A DNA stretch of 64,000 nucleotides, taken from NCBI GenBank assembly GCA_024711125.1, contig JANJTM010000029.1, positions 1 through 64,000 on the forward strand, read 5' to 3'. A model generated the notes under the pieces. That model had not been told where the DNA came from and made no database searches. It worked only from the letters and a program-made list of their open reading frames with translations. This DNA is from Rhodothermales bacterium. GTDB taxonomy: Bacteria > Bacteroidota > Rhodothermia > Rhodothermales > UBA10348. A program made the position numbers and the translations under genes. The first letter of the stretch is position 1, and every line of letters starts with the position of its first letter. This document shows positions 25,608-43,549 of the stretch, in pieces.

Positions 25608-25931
25608 TCAGGGACAGCAGCCGGTCCGAACCGATCGCACGAACGGTTCGAGCAGCGTGGAAAGTCGCGCCATGCCCTCGACATCGAGGCAGTAGCACGT
25701 CCGGGGTCCGTCGATTTCACCCTGAACGAGGCCGGCTTCCTTCAACGCCTTCAGGTGCTGCGACACCGTGGCCTGCGCGAGCGGAAGCTCGTCGACGAGT
25801 TCGCCGCAGACGCACGCGTTGCGCACGGCCAGCGTTCGAAGGATCGCGAGTCTCGCCGGGTGAGCGAGGGCACGCGCCAGGTCGGCGAGAGCCACGAGGT
25901 CGGCGTCGAAACGGTCCGAGGATCGGGACAT
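25608..25931 (-). CDS. arsR: ArsR-family metalloregulator
   Basis: 107 residues from the second ATG (25931). An upstream in-frame ATG at 25955 would give 115 residues but overlaps the AT-rich operator-like DNA. It has a winged helix-turn-helix with [14 protein letters not shown], a Cys-x-Cys sensor (NACVCGEL) in the arsenic-binding position, the recognition helix [18 protein letters not shown] and a C-terminal GCCP. It represses its operon and releases DNA on binding As(III). Located 20 bp upstream of arsM on the same strand. Confidence 0.92.
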   Translation of the reverse strand: MSRSSDRFDADLVALADLARALAHPARLAILRTLAVRNACVCGELVDELPLAQATVSQHLKALKEAGLVQGEIDGPRTCYCLDVEGMARLSTLLEPFVRSVRTGCCP

Positions 25932-25940
25932 GGGCACGCA

Positions 25941-25969
25941 CGATATATCGTTCATCGTCGATATACGAT
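25941..25969 (-). promoter_or_regulatory. AT-rich operator/promoter of arsR-arsM
   Basis: CGATATATCG (25941-25950, a perfect 10-bp palindrome), then ATCGT-N6-ACGAT (25954-25969), with direct repeats CGATATA 18 bp apart. This AT-rich block in very GC-rich DNA is the expected ArsR site and overlaps a TATCGTAT promoter-like sequence on the minus strand. Confidence 0.55.
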
Positions 25970-26017
25970 AAGTCAAACGCCGCGGTTGCGCAACCCCTCC
26001 CACTATACGGTCCCGAC

Positions 26018-27166
26018 TCATCCCGCCATGAACAGCAGCCGACCGAGCACGACGGCGCCCGCCACCACCCACGGGGCCGGGACCTTTCCCCTGGTCACGG
26101 CCGCCAGCGCGAGCGCAAGCACGAGCCACGGTTTCCAGTCGGCAGGCGTTCGCATGGCCAGTTCGAGGGTAACGGCCGCCATGAGTCCCAGCGAAGCGGT
26201 CGTGGCCGCGTCCAGGAACGGCGCGAACCGCCTGGATTCCCTCAGGCGCGGCACCCGTGGGTTGAGCAGCGCCACGAAGACGAAAGACGGCAGGAAGATC
26301 CCCGCCGTCGCCATGAGGGCACCGCCGGGTCCATCCAGGAGCCAGCCGACGAAAGTCGCCGTCGACAGCACCGGGCCGGGAGTGAACTGCCCGACGGCGA
26401 TCGCGTCCAGCAACTGCTGCCCGTCGATCCAGCCCAGCGTCTGTACGAGTCCACCCTCGAGGAAGGCGACCAGGACATACCCGCTCCCGTAGAGCACGCT
26501 GCCGACCGCCAGGAAGAACGCGAAGATCTTCCACGGCGTGGCGGCCGCCGCAACCGCCGCGACGGGCAGGACCGGCGCGATCCACAAGGGCCAGCCCGAC
26601 GTGCGCGGCGGCCGCGCTCCGCCCGCTCCACGGCCGGCGCCGAACGCGAAACCGCCGGCGACCAGCCCGAGGAAGAACGCCGGGATCTCGCCGAGACCGG
26701 CAAGGCCGGCCGCCGCGACACCGACCAGCAACGCCATGCGCCGAAGGTCCGAGCGCATGGGAGAAACGAGACGCCAGAGCGCTCCCGCCACGATCGCCAA
26801 CACGGCCGGGCCGGTTCCGACCAGCCACGGGGCCACGTCCGGAAGCGCCCCGTAGGTTACGTACAGCCACGCGAGCAACGCGGTGATGACCACGGCCGGC
26901 CCGATGAAACACGCACCGGCGACCAGCATGCCCGCGAAACCCGCACGTTCGTACCCGAGGTGCAGGACCATTTCGGTCGAATTCGGGCCCGGAATCAGGT
27001 TCGTGGCACCGATGAGGTCAAGGAAGTGCTCCCTCGTCACCCACGCGCGACGCGTCACGCACGCTTCTTCGAGCATGGCGAGATGCGCGGCGGGGCCCCC
27101 GAATGCGGTGAAACCCAACGGAAGGAAGACCCTCGCCGTTTCGGCGAGGCGGGCACGGGTCTCCAC
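26018..27166 (-). CDS. chrA: Chromate transporter, fused two-half type
   Basis: 382 residues. Two homologous CHR halves: the first with [20 protein letters not shown] and [16 protein letters not shown], the second with [25 protein letters not shown] and [21 protein letters not shown]. Ten to twelve membrane helices are predicted. The FGGP and PGP motifs are diagnostic of ChrA, which exports chromate. It lies on the same strand upstream of arsR-arsM but has its own position before the ars promoter, so it forms a separate unit in an oxyanion-resistance neighbourhood. Confidence 0.9.
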   Translation of the reverse strand: METRARLAETARVFLPLGFTAFGGPAAHLAMLEEACVTRRAWVTREHFLDLIGATNLIPGPNSTEMVLHLGYERAGFAGMLVAGACFIGPAVVITALLAWLYVTYGALPDVAPWLVGTGPAVLAIVAGALWRLVSPMRSDLRRMALLVGVAAAGLAGLGEIPAFFLGLVAGGFAFGAGRGAGGARPPRTSGWPLWIAPVLPVAAVAAAATPWKIFAFFLAVGSVLYGSGYVLVAFLEGGLVQTLGWIDGQQLLDAIAVGQFTPGPVLSTATFVGWLLDGPGGALMATAGIFLPSFVFVALLNPRVPRLRESRRFAPFLDAATTASLGLMAAVTLELAMRTPADWKPWLVLALALAAVTRGKVPAPWVVAGAVVLGRLLFMAG

Positions 27167-27214
27167 GACGGAAACGGGTGGTGGGACGGCCCGGAATATA
27201 CCGGCCGCCGACGG

Positions 27215-27739
27215 TCAGTCGCCTACCCCGTAGTCCTGGTAGAACACGTCCTGTATCAACGTGCGCTCCTGCGACTCGTGCTCCTCGAGGCACTCGACCA
27301 CCTTGCGGAAACGCTCGCGAACGCGGTCCATCACCGGGTTGTCGGGCGTGTAGATGCCTTTCACCGTGTCGAGGATGTGCGTCATGTCGAGGATGATCTT
27401 GCGGTGCTCCTCCTCGAGATGGTCGATCTGCCCGGCGAATTGCGGGGCCAGGCGCAGCAGTTCGACCTTGTACGCTCCCTCCTCCTCCAGGTCGAAGTGT
27501 TTCTGGAGGCTGTTCTGGAAGTCCCGGAGCTGCCAGAGCAGGTCCAGCTTCCAGGCCGAAAACCCCTCTTCCGGCGGCGGCGCCGCGAGATAGTCGGCCA
27601 GTTCGTGCAGGGTCTGGTGCAGCACTTCGTGGTCGTGTTCGACCATCTGGGCGACGCTGGCTCGGTTGGACATGGCCGGAAGGAGTTGGGTGTACGCTTC
27701 GGGCGCAAGAAGCGCTTCCGCAGCCGGTCGCGATGACAT
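27215..27739 (-). CDS. Hemerythrin-domain protein
   Basis: 174 residues from the ATG at 27739, which has a strong GGGGAGAGG ribosome-binding site. The hemerythrin four-helix metal ligands are visible in order: MVEHDHEVLHQTLHEL, KHFDLEEEG, HLEEEHRKI and CLEEHESQE, which would hold a di-iron site. Soluble proteins of this class bind O2 or NO or repair Fe-S centres; the function here is unknown. A perfect 8-bp inverted repeat 40 bp upstream suggests specific regulation. Confidence 0.85.
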   Translation of the reverse strand: MSSRPAAEALLAPEAYTQLLPAMSNRASVAQMVEHDHEVLHQTLHELADYLAAPPPEEGFSAWKLDLLWQLRDFQNSLQKHFDLEEEGAYKVELLRLAPQFAGQIDHLEEEHRKIILDMTHILDTVKGIYTPDNPVMDRVRERFRKVVECLEEHESQERTLIQDVFYQDYGVGD

Positions 27740-27778
27740 AGCCTCTCCCCGCCTCCCGGTAGGTCGATGCCCCCATGA

Positions 27779-27801
27779 CGTGTAGGACGTCTCCCTACAC
27801 G
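27779..27801. promoter_or_regulatory. Perfect inverted repeat CGTGTAGG-N7-CCTACACG
   Basis: Eight-bp arms at 27779-27786 and 27794-27801. It sits 40 bp upstream of the minus-strand hemerythrin gene and about 130 bp upstream of plus-strand tdh. The CCTACA half-site recurs before korA and before the acyl-CoA dehydrogenase, suggesting a shared regulator. Confidence 0.5.
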
Positions 27802-27888
27802 AGGAGGATTCCTTTTCGTGGCTGTTCCTTTTTCGTGAAGCCCCCCACGGCCGACCCGCCCCTCGTTCATTCAACCGGGAGCGCGGAA

Positions 27889-27896
27889 TATCTTGG
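27889..27896 (+). promoter_or_regulatory. Putative -7 element for tdh-kbl
   Basis: TATCTTGG, 34 nt upstream of the tdh ATG, similar to the Bacteroidota/Rhodothermota TAnnTTTG element and to the tricorn promoter. Confidence 0.4.
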
Positions 27897-27929
27897 CATG
27901 ACCCGTTTCCATCCCGTCGCTCCTTCCCC

Positions 27930-28862
27930 ATGATCCTCGTCACCGGTGCCGGCGGCCAGCTCGGCAGCGATCTCGTCGAAGCCCTCGTGGCGCGTCACGG
28001 CGCCGACAACGTGCTCGCGACCGATCTCCGCATCGAACCGGGCAGCCCGGTCGCCCGGTCGGGCGCCCGCACGGCGTCGCTCGACGTGACCGACGCCGAG
28101 GCGCTGACGACCGCGGTGCGCGAGCACGCCCCGGAAGCCGTGTACCACCTCGCGGGCATCCTGTCGGCACGGGGAGAACAGCGCCCGGACCTGTGCTGGG
28201 AGGTCAACATCCAGGGGGTGCGACTTGTGCTCGAACTGGCCCGGATCGCCGGATTCCGCGTATTCTGGCCCTCGTCGATCGCCGTGTTCGGGCCGGACAC
28301 GCCACGGTACGACACGCCCCAGGCCACGGTGACCCATCCGTCGACGATGTACGGCATCACGAAGGTCGCCGGAGAGATGCTCGCCGAATACTACGCGCGC
28401 CGGTGGAACGTGGACGTGCGCAGCGTGCGCTACCCGGGCATCATCAGCTGGTCGGCTCCGCCGGGCGGCGGGACCACGGACTTCGCGCCCGAGATGTTCT
28501 TCGAGGCCCGGCGCTCGTCGAAGTACACGTGTTTCGTCGGGCCCCACACCCGGCTCCCCATGATGTACATGCCCGACGCGGTCAAGGCCGCGCTCGACCT
28601 CATGGACGCCGACGCCTCCCGCCTCACGGTGCGTACGAGTTACAACCTGACGGCGTTCTCGTTCTCGGCCGAGGAGCTGGCGCGGGAAGTGAAGGCCCGC
28701 GTTCCGGGGTTCGAGATCGCGTACGCGCCCGACTACCGGCAGGCGATCGCCGATACCTGGCCGGCCGTCATCGACGACTCGCAGGCCCGCGCCGATTGGG
28801 ACTGGAATCCCGCCTTCGACGTGGGCGCGATGGCCGACGACATGCTGGCGCACCTCGCCTGA
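27930..28862 (+). CDS. tdh: L-threonine 3-dehydrogenase, NAD-dependent epimerase type
   Basis: 310 residues. The Rossmann motif [12 protein letters not shown], then [13 protein letters not shown], the catalytic SSIAVFG and [11 protein letters not shown] (Tyr-x3-Lys), and [17 protein letters not shown] are characteristic of the short-chain dehydrogenase-type threonine dehydrogenases. They oxidise L-threonine to 2-amino-3-oxobutyrate. kbl follows 25 bp downstream and uses the product, so the pair makes glycine and acetyl-CoA from threonine. Confidence 0.93.
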   Translation: MILVTGAGGQLGSDLVEALVARHGADNVLATDLRIEPGSPVARSGARTASLDVTDAEALTTAVREHAPEAVYHLAGILSARGEQRPDLCWEVNIQGVRLVLELARIAGFRVFWPSSIAVFGPDTPRYDTPQATVTHPSTMYGITKVAGEMLAEYYARRWNVDVRSVRYPGIISWSAPPGGGTTDFAPEMFFEARRSSKYTCFVGPHTRLPMMYMPDAVKAALDLMDADASRLTVRTSYNLTAFSFSAEELAREVKARVPGFEIAYAPDYRQAIADTWPAVIDDSQARADWDWNPAFDVGAMADDMLAHLA

Positions 28863-28887
28863 TCCCCAACCCTCCCCCACGACACCG

Positions 28888-30078
28888 ATGTTCGACGTTT
28901 CCGCACCCCAGGTCCGCTCGATTCTCGACGACATCAAGGCCTCCGGCCTCTACAAGGAGGAACGGGTCATCACGTCCCAGCAGGCCGCCGACATCGAGGT
29001 GGCCGGCGGCCGCGAGGTCGTGAATTTCTGCGCGAACAACTACCTGGGCCTGGCCAACCACCCCGACCTGATCGCCGCGGCACAGGAGGGCGTCGCGAAA
29101 TACGGGTTCGGCCTCTCGTCGGTGCGGTTCATCTGCGGAACACAGGACATCCACAAGGAGCTCGAGGCGCGCATCGCCGAGTATCTCGCGACCGAAGACA
29201 CGATCCTCTACTCCTCCTGCTTCGACGCGAACGGCGGGCTCTTCGAGACCCTGCTCGACGAGGACTGCGCGATCATCTCGGACCAGCTCAACCACGCCTC
29301 CATCATCGACGGCATCCGGCTGTGCAAGGCCGACCGCCACCGGTATCCGCACGGGGACATGGACGCGCTGGAGGACGCCCTCAAGGCCACGCAGTCGGCC
29401 CGGATGCGACTCATCGCCACCGACGGCGTCTTCTCGATGGACGGCTCGGTGGCGAAACTCGACCAGATCTGCGACCTGGCCGAGCGCTACGGCGCCATGG
29501 TGCACTTCGACGACTGCCACGCGACCGGCTTCTTCGGACCCACCGGGCGCGGCACCCACGAGCAGTGCGGCGTCATGGGCCGGGTCGACGTCATCACCTC
29601 CACGCTCGGCAAGGCCCTCGGCGGGGCGTCCGGCGGGTTCACGACGGGTCGCAAGGAGATCGTCGAGCTGCTTCGGCAGCGGTCGCGCCCCTACCTCTTT
29701 TCGAACTCGCTCGCGCCCGTCATCACGTACGTCTCGCTGAAGGTGCTCGACATGCTCAGCGCGACCACCGAGTTGCGCGATACCCTCGAGCGCAACACGG
29801 CCTGGTTCCGCCGCGAAATGACGGCCGCGGGCTTCGACATCAAGCCGGGCGTGCACCCGATCGTCCCGATCATGCTCTACGACGCCCGTCTCGCGCAGGA
29901 CATGGCGCGCGACCTGCTGGAGGAGGGCATCTACGTGATCGGATTCTCCTTCCCGGTCGTGCCGAAGGGGCAGGCTCGCATCCGCGTGCAGATCTCGGCG
30001 GCCCACACGCCGGCCCACCTGGAACGTGCGGTTGCGGCCTTCACGAAGGTCGGCCGGAAGCACGGCGTCCTTTCCTGA
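28888..30078 (+). CDS. kbl: 2-amino-3-ketobutyrate CoA ligase (glycine C-acetyltransferase)
   Basis: 396 residues, the usual length. PLP fold-type I alpha-oxoamine synthase: [51 protein letters not shown], and the PLP lysine in [15 protein letters not shown]. It cleaves 2-amino-3-oxobutyrate with CoA to glycine and acetyl-CoA. Second gene of the tdh-kbl operon. Confidence 0.95.
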   Translation: MFDVSAPQVRSILDDIKASGLYKEERVITSQQAADIEVAGGREVVNFCANNYLGLANHPDLIAAAQEGVAKYGFGLSSVRFICGTQDIHKELEARIAEYLATEDTILYSSCFDANGGLFETLLDEDCAIISDQLNHASIIDGIRLCKADRHRYPHGDMDALEDALKATQSARMRLIATDGVFSMDGSVAKLDQICDLAERYGAMVHFDDCHATGFFGPTGRGTHEQCGVMGRVDVITSTLGKALGGASGGFTTGRKEIVELLRQRSRPYLFSNSLAPVITYVSLKVLDMLSATTELRDTLERNTAWFRREMTAAGFDIKPGVHPIVPIMLYDARLAQDMARDLLEEGIYVIGFSFPVVPKGQARIRVQISAAHTPAHLERAVAAFTKVGRKHGVLS

Positions 30079-30100
30079 ACCTGCCGAGACCCATCCCGTC

Positions 30101-30940
30101 ATGCGATCCGTAACCCCGTCCCGTGTACTTCTGCTCCTCCTGTTGACGGCTTGCTCGGGCGGGGCCACGGAGGACCCCATGGACGAGATTCCTGCCAAGG
30201 ACGGGTTCCGCCTCGTCTGGAACGACGAATTCGACGGGACGAACATCGACGGATCGGCCTGGAACTGGGAAGTTCACGGCCGCCCGGCGAACAACGAGCA
30301 GCAATACTACACGCGCGCCGAAAAGAATTCGCGCATCGAGAACGGGGTGCTGGTCCTGGAGGCGCACAAGGAGACGTACACGGGCCCCGACGCGACGAGA
30401 AACTACACTTCGGCCCGGATCAACACGTCCGGAAAGGCCGACTTCCAGTACGGCCGTTTCGAGATTCGTGCACGCATGCCGGTCGGAAGGGGTCTGTGGC
30501 CCGCCATCTGGATGATGCCGACCCGCTCGGTCTACGGCGGCTGGCCCCGCTCGGGCGAGATCGACATCATGGAATACCTCGGGCACGACCAGCGCACGGT
30601 TTACCAGACGCTGCACTACACGCGCACCGGTACGAACGAGCACGCGTATTCCGGCACGAACTACCGGCTCCCGTCGGGCACGTTCTCGCAGGAGTTCCAC
30701 GTGTTCGCCCTCGAATGGGAGCCCGGCGAAATGCGCTGGTACGTGGACGACCTCCAGGTCGGCAGGCAGAACGCCTGGCACACGCTCGGCGGCCCCTTCC
30801 CCGCGCCTTTCGACCAGGAATTCCACGTCATCCTCAACCTGGCGGTCGGCGGCGACTGGCCGGGCAACCCGGATGCCACGACCGTCTTCCCGGGACGGTT
30901 GGAAGTGGACTACGTGCGGGTTTTCGAGAAGGTCGACTGA
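30101..30940 (+). CDS. GH16 beta-glucanase (laminarinase/licheninase-like), lipoprotein
   Basis: 279 residues from the ATG giving a lipoprotein signal (LLLLTACSGG). The GH16 domain has LVWNDEFDG, RFEIRARMPVGRGLWPAIWM and the catalytic segment SGEIDIMEYLG with Glu153 and Glu158, then FHVFALEWEPGEMRWYVDD and NLAVGGDWPG. Such enzymes cleave beta-1,3 or mixed beta-1,3/1,4 glucans. It probably sits on the cell envelope and works with the other glycosidases nearby. Confidence 0.92.
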   Translation: MRSVTPSRVLLLLLLTACSGGATEDPMDEIPAKDGFRLVWNDEFDGTNIDGSAWNWEVHGRPANNEQQYYTRAEKNSRIENGVLVLEAHKETYTGPDATRNYTSARINTSGKADFQYGRFEIRARMPVGRGLWPAIWMMPTRSVYGGWPRSGEIDIMEYLGHDQRTVYQTLHYTRTGTNEHAYSGTNYRLPSGTFSQEFHVFALEWEPGEMRWYVDDLQVGRQNAWHTLGGPFPAPFDQEFHVILNLAVGGDWPGNPDATTVFPGRLEVDYVRVFEKVD

Positions 30941-31021
30941 TCGGTCCCCCATGGCTCCGCCGTGGACCGGAGCGGCCGGGCCCGAAGTGTAGGGCGATCC
31001 CCGGCAGGCTCCCGTAACGCA

Positions 31022-31053
31022 CCCCTACAGACCCCGTAGCGGAGTTCCGCTAC
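31022..31053 (+). promoter_or_regulatory. CCCCTACAG site and GTAGCGG hairpin before the acyl-CoA dehydrogenase
   Basis: CCCCTACAG (31022-31030) matches the motif before korA. It is followed by the perfect inverted repeat GTAGCGG-AGTT-CCGCTAC (31036-31053). No T run follows, so an operator or a 3' hairpin of the GH16 transcript is more likely than a classical terminator. Confidence 0.4.
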
Positions 31054-31156
31054 CGGATGACAGGCGTTCGCGGGTTCTTTCGGTGCCTTCGTGCGCGGGC
31101 GCGCACGGGGCCCGTCGGCGCGTTCGGGCGCCGGGCGGAATCCAACGCACAGCTCC

Positions 31157-32836
31157 ATGTCGGCTCCCGCCACTCCCGGAATCGATCGGTCCGATCTGGA
31201 CCTGGTCCTCGAATCCATCCGCGATTTTGCGGCCGAGAACCTGCCGGATGCGCTGCTCCTCGACCTCGACCACCGCGACGAGTTTCCGAACGACGTCGTG
31301 CGCAGCCTGTGCGGCGAAGGACTGGGCATCCACCTCCTGTTCATCCCGGAGGCGTACGGGGGCATGGGCGGATCCACGATGGACGTCTACCGCGTGTGCG
31401 AGGCGTTGGGACGCGTGGACCTCGGGGTGGCCACGGGCGTGTTCGCGACGTTCCTCGGCAGCGACCCCATCGTGTTCGGCGGAACCCCCGAGCAGCAGGA
31501 GCACTGGCTGTCACGCATCGCGTCCGAGGGCCTGCTCATGGCGTACGCGGCCACCGAACCGGCCGCCGGCAGCGATCTGGGCGCCCTGCGCTCGACGGCG
31601 GCCCCCGTCGAGGAGGGCGGAACGGTGGTCGGATACCGGCTCAACGGGTCCAAGCAGTGGATCTCCAACGGCGGCTACGCCGATGCCTACACGTTCCTTG
31701 CGAAGACTCCCGGCGGACCGACCTGGTTCGTCGTGGAGCGTGCGACCGAGGGTTTGAGCCACGGGAAGCCCGAGGACAAGCACGGAATCCGACTCTCGAA
31801 CACGACGACCGTCACGTGCGAGGACGTCCTGGTGCCCGTATCGGCGCTGGTCGGCGGCGTCGAGGGCCAGGGGCTGCTCCAGGCCCAGGCCGTCTTCGGC
31901 TACACGCGCCTCATGGTGGCCGCTTTCGGGCTGGGCGGAGGCTGGGCGGCGCTCGACCGGGCGATTCCGTATTCGAAGGACCGCATCCAGGCGGGCACCC
32001 CGCTGTCCGAAAAGGAGGGCTACACGTTCAAGCTCGTCGTTCCGCACGCGGTGCGCCTCGAAGCGGCGCGCGCGTACGTCGAGGAGACGGCCGAACGCAT
32101 CGACGCCGGCGAGGGCGGCCTCAACACCGAGGGCGCCATCGCCAAGTACCTCGCCACCGAGTTCGGCAACGCCGCGGCCGACGCATCCATCCAGGCGCTC
32201 GGCGGATACGGATACACCCGCGAGTACATGGTCGAGAAGATCAAGCGCGACCTGCGTATCACGACCATCTACGAGGGCACGAGCGAGATCATGGAAATGA
32301 CCATCGCCCGCGACCGCTGGCAGCTGCACCTGAAGTCCCGCGGCGCGCACTACGCCGAGCAGGCGGCCGCCCTGCGGGCGCTCACGCCGGGCCTCGCTCC
32401 CCGGTCGGCGCACGGGGTCGGGGCGGCCTTGGCGGCCGACGCGCTCGATGCGCTCGCCGTGCTCCTGGAACGCGCCCGCACCGAGCGTCTCACGCGCAAC
32501 CAGCACGTGCTCCTGCGCCTCGGCGAACTGATCGCGTGGGCCGAGACGGCGGCCACGTTCGCGCGCAAGGCCCTGCGCGTGCGCGAGGGTGCCGGGCACG
32601 ACAAGGCCGACGCCCGCTTCGACGCCCCCACGCTCGCCGCCATGAGCCGCGTCTTCGCCCGGGAGGCGTCGCTGCGTGTGCTCACCGACGGCCTGCGCTG
32701 GATCACCGGCAGCGAGGGCCTCGATGCCGCCGACTATGCCCGCCGGCTCGGGGCCGAGCGCATCTACGCCGGCCAGGCCGGCATGTTGGACGACCTGCAA
32801 CTCGTATCCGATGCGCTCTACGGCCGCAGCGCCTGA
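31157..32836 (+). CDS. Acyl-CoA dehydrogenase family flavoprotein
   Basis: 559 residues from the ATG at 31157. The core matches the family: [52 protein letters not shown], and the C-terminal helical domain with [37 protein letters not shown], including the catalytic-base region. A further C-terminal ~140-residue helical extension is present. FAD-dependent alpha,beta-dehydrogenation of acyl-CoA (or an acyl-carrier-bound chain) is expected. It lies 75 bp before the megasynthase gene and may act on its substrate or product. Confidence 0.9.
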   Translation: MSAPATPGIDRSDLDLVLESIRDFAAENLPDALLLDLDHRDEFPNDVVRSLCGEGLGIHLLFIPEAYGGMGGSTMDVYRVCEALGRVDLGVATGVFATFLGSDPIVFGGTPEQQEHWLSRIASEGLLMAYAATEPAAGSDLGALRSTAAPVEEGGTVVGYRLNGSKQWISNGGYADAYTFLAKTPGGPTWFVVERATEGLSHGKPEDKHGIRLSNTTTVTCEDVLVPVSALVGGVEGQGLLQAQAVFGYTRLMVAAFGLGGGWAALDRAIPYSKDRIQAGTPLSEKEGYTFKLVVPHAVRLEAARAYVEETAERIDAGEGGLNTEGAIAKYLATEFGNAAADASIQALGGYGYTREYMVEKIKRDLRITTIYEGTSEIMEMTIARDRWQLHLKSRGAHYAEQAAALRALTPGLAPRSAHGVGAALAADALDALAVLLERARTERLTRNQHVLLRLGELIAWAETAATFARKALRVREGAGHDKADARFDAPTLAAMSRVFAREASLRVLTDGLRWITGSEGLDAADYARRLGAERIYAGQAGMLDDLQLVSDALYGRSA

Positions 32837-32911
32837 CCCCCGCGCCCTGACCGCCATTTCCTGCCGGCCCGTCCGGCGTTCCGAACCCGGCCCTGAGCGC
32901 CGGAACGTACC

Positions 32912-41620
<8,709 letters not shown>

Positions 41621-41640
41621 TGTAATTACGTGTTATTACA
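41621..41640. promoter_or_regulatory. AT-rich imperfect palindrome between megasynthase and PPTase
   Basis: TGTAATTACG-TGTTATTACA: the half-sites match at 8 of 10 positions. It starts right after the megasynthase TGA and covers the GTG start of the PPTase (41630). Such an AT-rich block inside GC-rich DNA suggests a protein-binding operator, an internal promoter or a translation-controlling hairpin. Confidence 0.45.
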
Positions 41641-42340
41641 GGATAGCACATGGATTGTGGCCACCGGTCCGGGCGAATGTGCGTGGTCGGCGGCCGACCT
41701 GCGCACGACGTCCGCTGCGCGGTCCACCCTGACGCCGGTCGAGCGCCGCGCCGCGGCGGCACTGCGCCTCGAGTCCCGTCGTCGCACGTTCCTGGCGGGA
41801 CGGGCGGTCGCCCACCGCGCGCTGATCGCGCTCGATCCGACGCTGGCCGAGGCCGCCGACGCCCGGAGGCTCTCGGTTCTCGCCGCTCCGGACGGCGCAC
41901 CCGATGCGTGGATCGACGGTCGCCTGCTCCCGCTGTCGGTGTCGATCTCGCACCGTGGATCGCAGGTCGTCGCGGCCGCCTCCCGCCTGCCGGTACGCGT
42001 GGGCATCGACGTCGAGCGCCTGGAACTCCGGAGCCCGGAGTTCGTGGCCGACTTCCTGACGCCGGCCGAGATCGGGATCGTGACCGCGTCTTCCGATCCG
42101 GACCTCGCGTCCAACCTGGCCTGGAGCGCCAAGGAGGCCGTGCTCAAGGTGCGCCGGACGGGGCTTCGGCGGGATACCCGAAGCGTGGAGGTGTACGTGA
42201 CGTGTGACGCACGCCGACGGGACGCCTGGGAGCCCCTGGCAGTCCGCGATCTCGAGGTGCCGGAGCCCGTGCGCGCCTGGTGGCGGACGGACGGGGCCTA
42301 CGTGACGGTCGTGGCGCTCGGCTTTTCGCCCGCAGCGTAA
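41630..42340 (+). CDS. Sfp-type 4'-phosphopantetheinyl transferase
   Basis: 236 residues from GTG. Motifs: SISHRGSQVVAAA, the Mg-binding GIDVERLE (Asp127), and WSAKEAVLK (Trp165, Lys168, Glu169), the hallmarks of Sfp/EntD-type PPTases that transfer phosphopantetheine from CoA to carrier proteins. It starts 9 bp after the megasynthase stop, so it is the presumed partner of the four ACPs. A second in-frame GTG at 41657 could be the true start, which would place the palindrome upstream. Confidence 0.9.
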   Translation: MLLQDSTWIVATGPGECAWSAADLRTTSAARSTLTPVERRAAAALRLESRRRTFLAGRAVAHRALIALDPTLAEAADARRLSVLAAPDGAPDAWIDGRLLPLSVSISHRGSQVVAAASRLPVRVGIDVERLELRSPEFVADFLTPAEIGIVTASSDPDLASNLAWSAKEAVLKVRRTGLRRDTRSVEVYVTCDARRRDAWEPLAVRDLEVPEPVRAWWRTDGAYVTVVALGFSPAA

Positions 42341-42402
42341 TCCGGGTCGCCGGGCCCCGGCAAACGCCGTACATTGCGTTTTTCCGCCTTCCCGCCTGTC
42401 CC

Positions 42403-43527
42403 GTGATCCTGATCCTCGAGCCGAACGTCGATCGGCATTCGGAACCCTACCACCGGCTGCTGTCGCATCTCGACGACCTGGCTCCCGCCGTCAACCACCG
42501 CATCCACACCATCCAGGGCGCCGAGCAGCAGCTGACCGAGGTCTACCTCATCGGAAACACCTCGACGCTGGCGATCGACGAGATGCGGGCGCTGCCTTGC
42601 GTCGCACGGGTCATCCGCATCTCCGAGGCCTACAAGGTGCTCGGACGCCACCGTCACGACGACCGTCCGGCCCATTTCGACTACAACGGGCTTCGATTCG
42701 GCCAGGACACGCTCCACGTTTTCGCAGGGCTCTGCGCCGTGGACACGCCCGAACACGTCGAGGCGATGATGAAGGCCCTGCGCGAGCTCGGCCAGCCCTG
42801 CACGCGGATGGGCGCGTACAAGCCCCGCACGAGCCCCTACGCGTTCCAGGGTCACGGAAAGCAGTGCCTGCCGTACGTCTTCGATCTCGCCGGGAAGTAC
42901 GGCATCCGCGTGATCGCGATGGAGGTCACCCACGAGGCGCACGTGGACGAAATCCACGAGACGCTCGAGCGTCTCGGCAACCCGACCGGCGTCATGCTGC
43001 AGGTCGGAACCCGCAATACCCAGAATTTCGAGCTCCTGAAGGCCATCGGGCGCCAGACCACCTACCCGGTGCTGCTCAAGCGCGGATTCGGCATCACGCT
43101 CGACGAGAGCCTGAACGCCGCCGAATACCTGGCGAGCGAGGGCAACCAGCGGGTCGTCTTCTGCCTGCGCGGAATGAAGACCAACATGGGCGATCCGCAC
43201 CGCAATTTCGTCGATTTCGCCCAGGTACCCGTCGTGAAGCGCCTCACCCGCATGCCGGTCTGCATCGACCCGTCCCACTCGGTCGGAAGCCGCTCGCGGT
43301 GCCCGGACGGGATTCTCGACGTCATGCACGTGACGGCGCAGGGCGTGGTCGCCGGCGCAAACATGGTGCTCGTCGATTTCCACCCCGCCCCGGAAAAGGC
43401 CCTCGTGGACGGCCCCCAGGCCATGCGCATGCACGAACTGGGTCCGTTCCTGGAGGATGTGCGCATCGCGCGGGAGGCCTTCGAGGCCCGAAGGCGCCTC
43501 GCGGCATCGATGGCCGATACCGATTGA
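42403..43527 (+). CDS. aroF: 3-deoxy-7-phosphoheptulonate synthase, type I-beta with N-terminal ferredoxin-like domain
   Basis: 374 residues from GTG 42403. Residues about 1-75 form the small regulatory ferredoxin-like domain (ILILEPNV, YLIGNTSTL). The catalytic barrel has AGLCAVDTPEHVEAM, MGAYKPRTSPYAFQG, VGTRNTQNFELLKA, PVLLKRGF and DPSHSVGSRS, which provide PEP, metal and erythrose-4-phosphate contacts. It catalyses the first step of the shikimate pathway. A TACATTGC sequence 25 nt upstream may be its -7 element. Confidence 0.9.
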   Translation: MILILEPNVDRHSEPYHRLLSHLDDLAPAVNHRIHTIQGAEQQLTEVYLIGNTSTLAIDEMRALPCVARVIRISEAYKVLGRHRHDDRPAHFDYNGLRFGQDTLHVFAGLCAVDTPEHVEAMMKALRELGQPCTRMGAYKPRTSPYAFQGHGKQCLPYVFDLAGKYGIRVIAMEVTHEAHVDEIHETLERLGNPTGVMLQVGTRNTQNFELLKAIGRQTTYPVLLKRGFGITLDESLNAAEYLASEGNQRVVFCLRGMKTNMGDPHRNFVDFAQVPVVKRLTRMPVCIDPSHSVGSRSRCPDGILDVMHVTAQGVVAGANMVLVDFHPAPEKALVDGPQAMRMHELGPFLEDVRIAREAFEARRRLAASMADTD

Positions 43528-43549
43528 ACCCGGGCCGCGCCTCCGTTCA
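43525..43549. terminator. Short hairpin spanning convergent aroF and pgm stops
   Basis: TGAAC (43525-43529) and GTTCA (43545-43549) pair, and the arms contain both stop codons. The stem is only 5 bp and the loop is GC-rich, so terminator activity is uncertain. Confidence 0.3.

Noticed and set aside
24763-27166. A complete ars resistance island including arsenite efflux
   Set aside because: Only arsM and arsR are present. The neighbouring transporter has ChrA motifs, not ArsB or Acr3 motifs.
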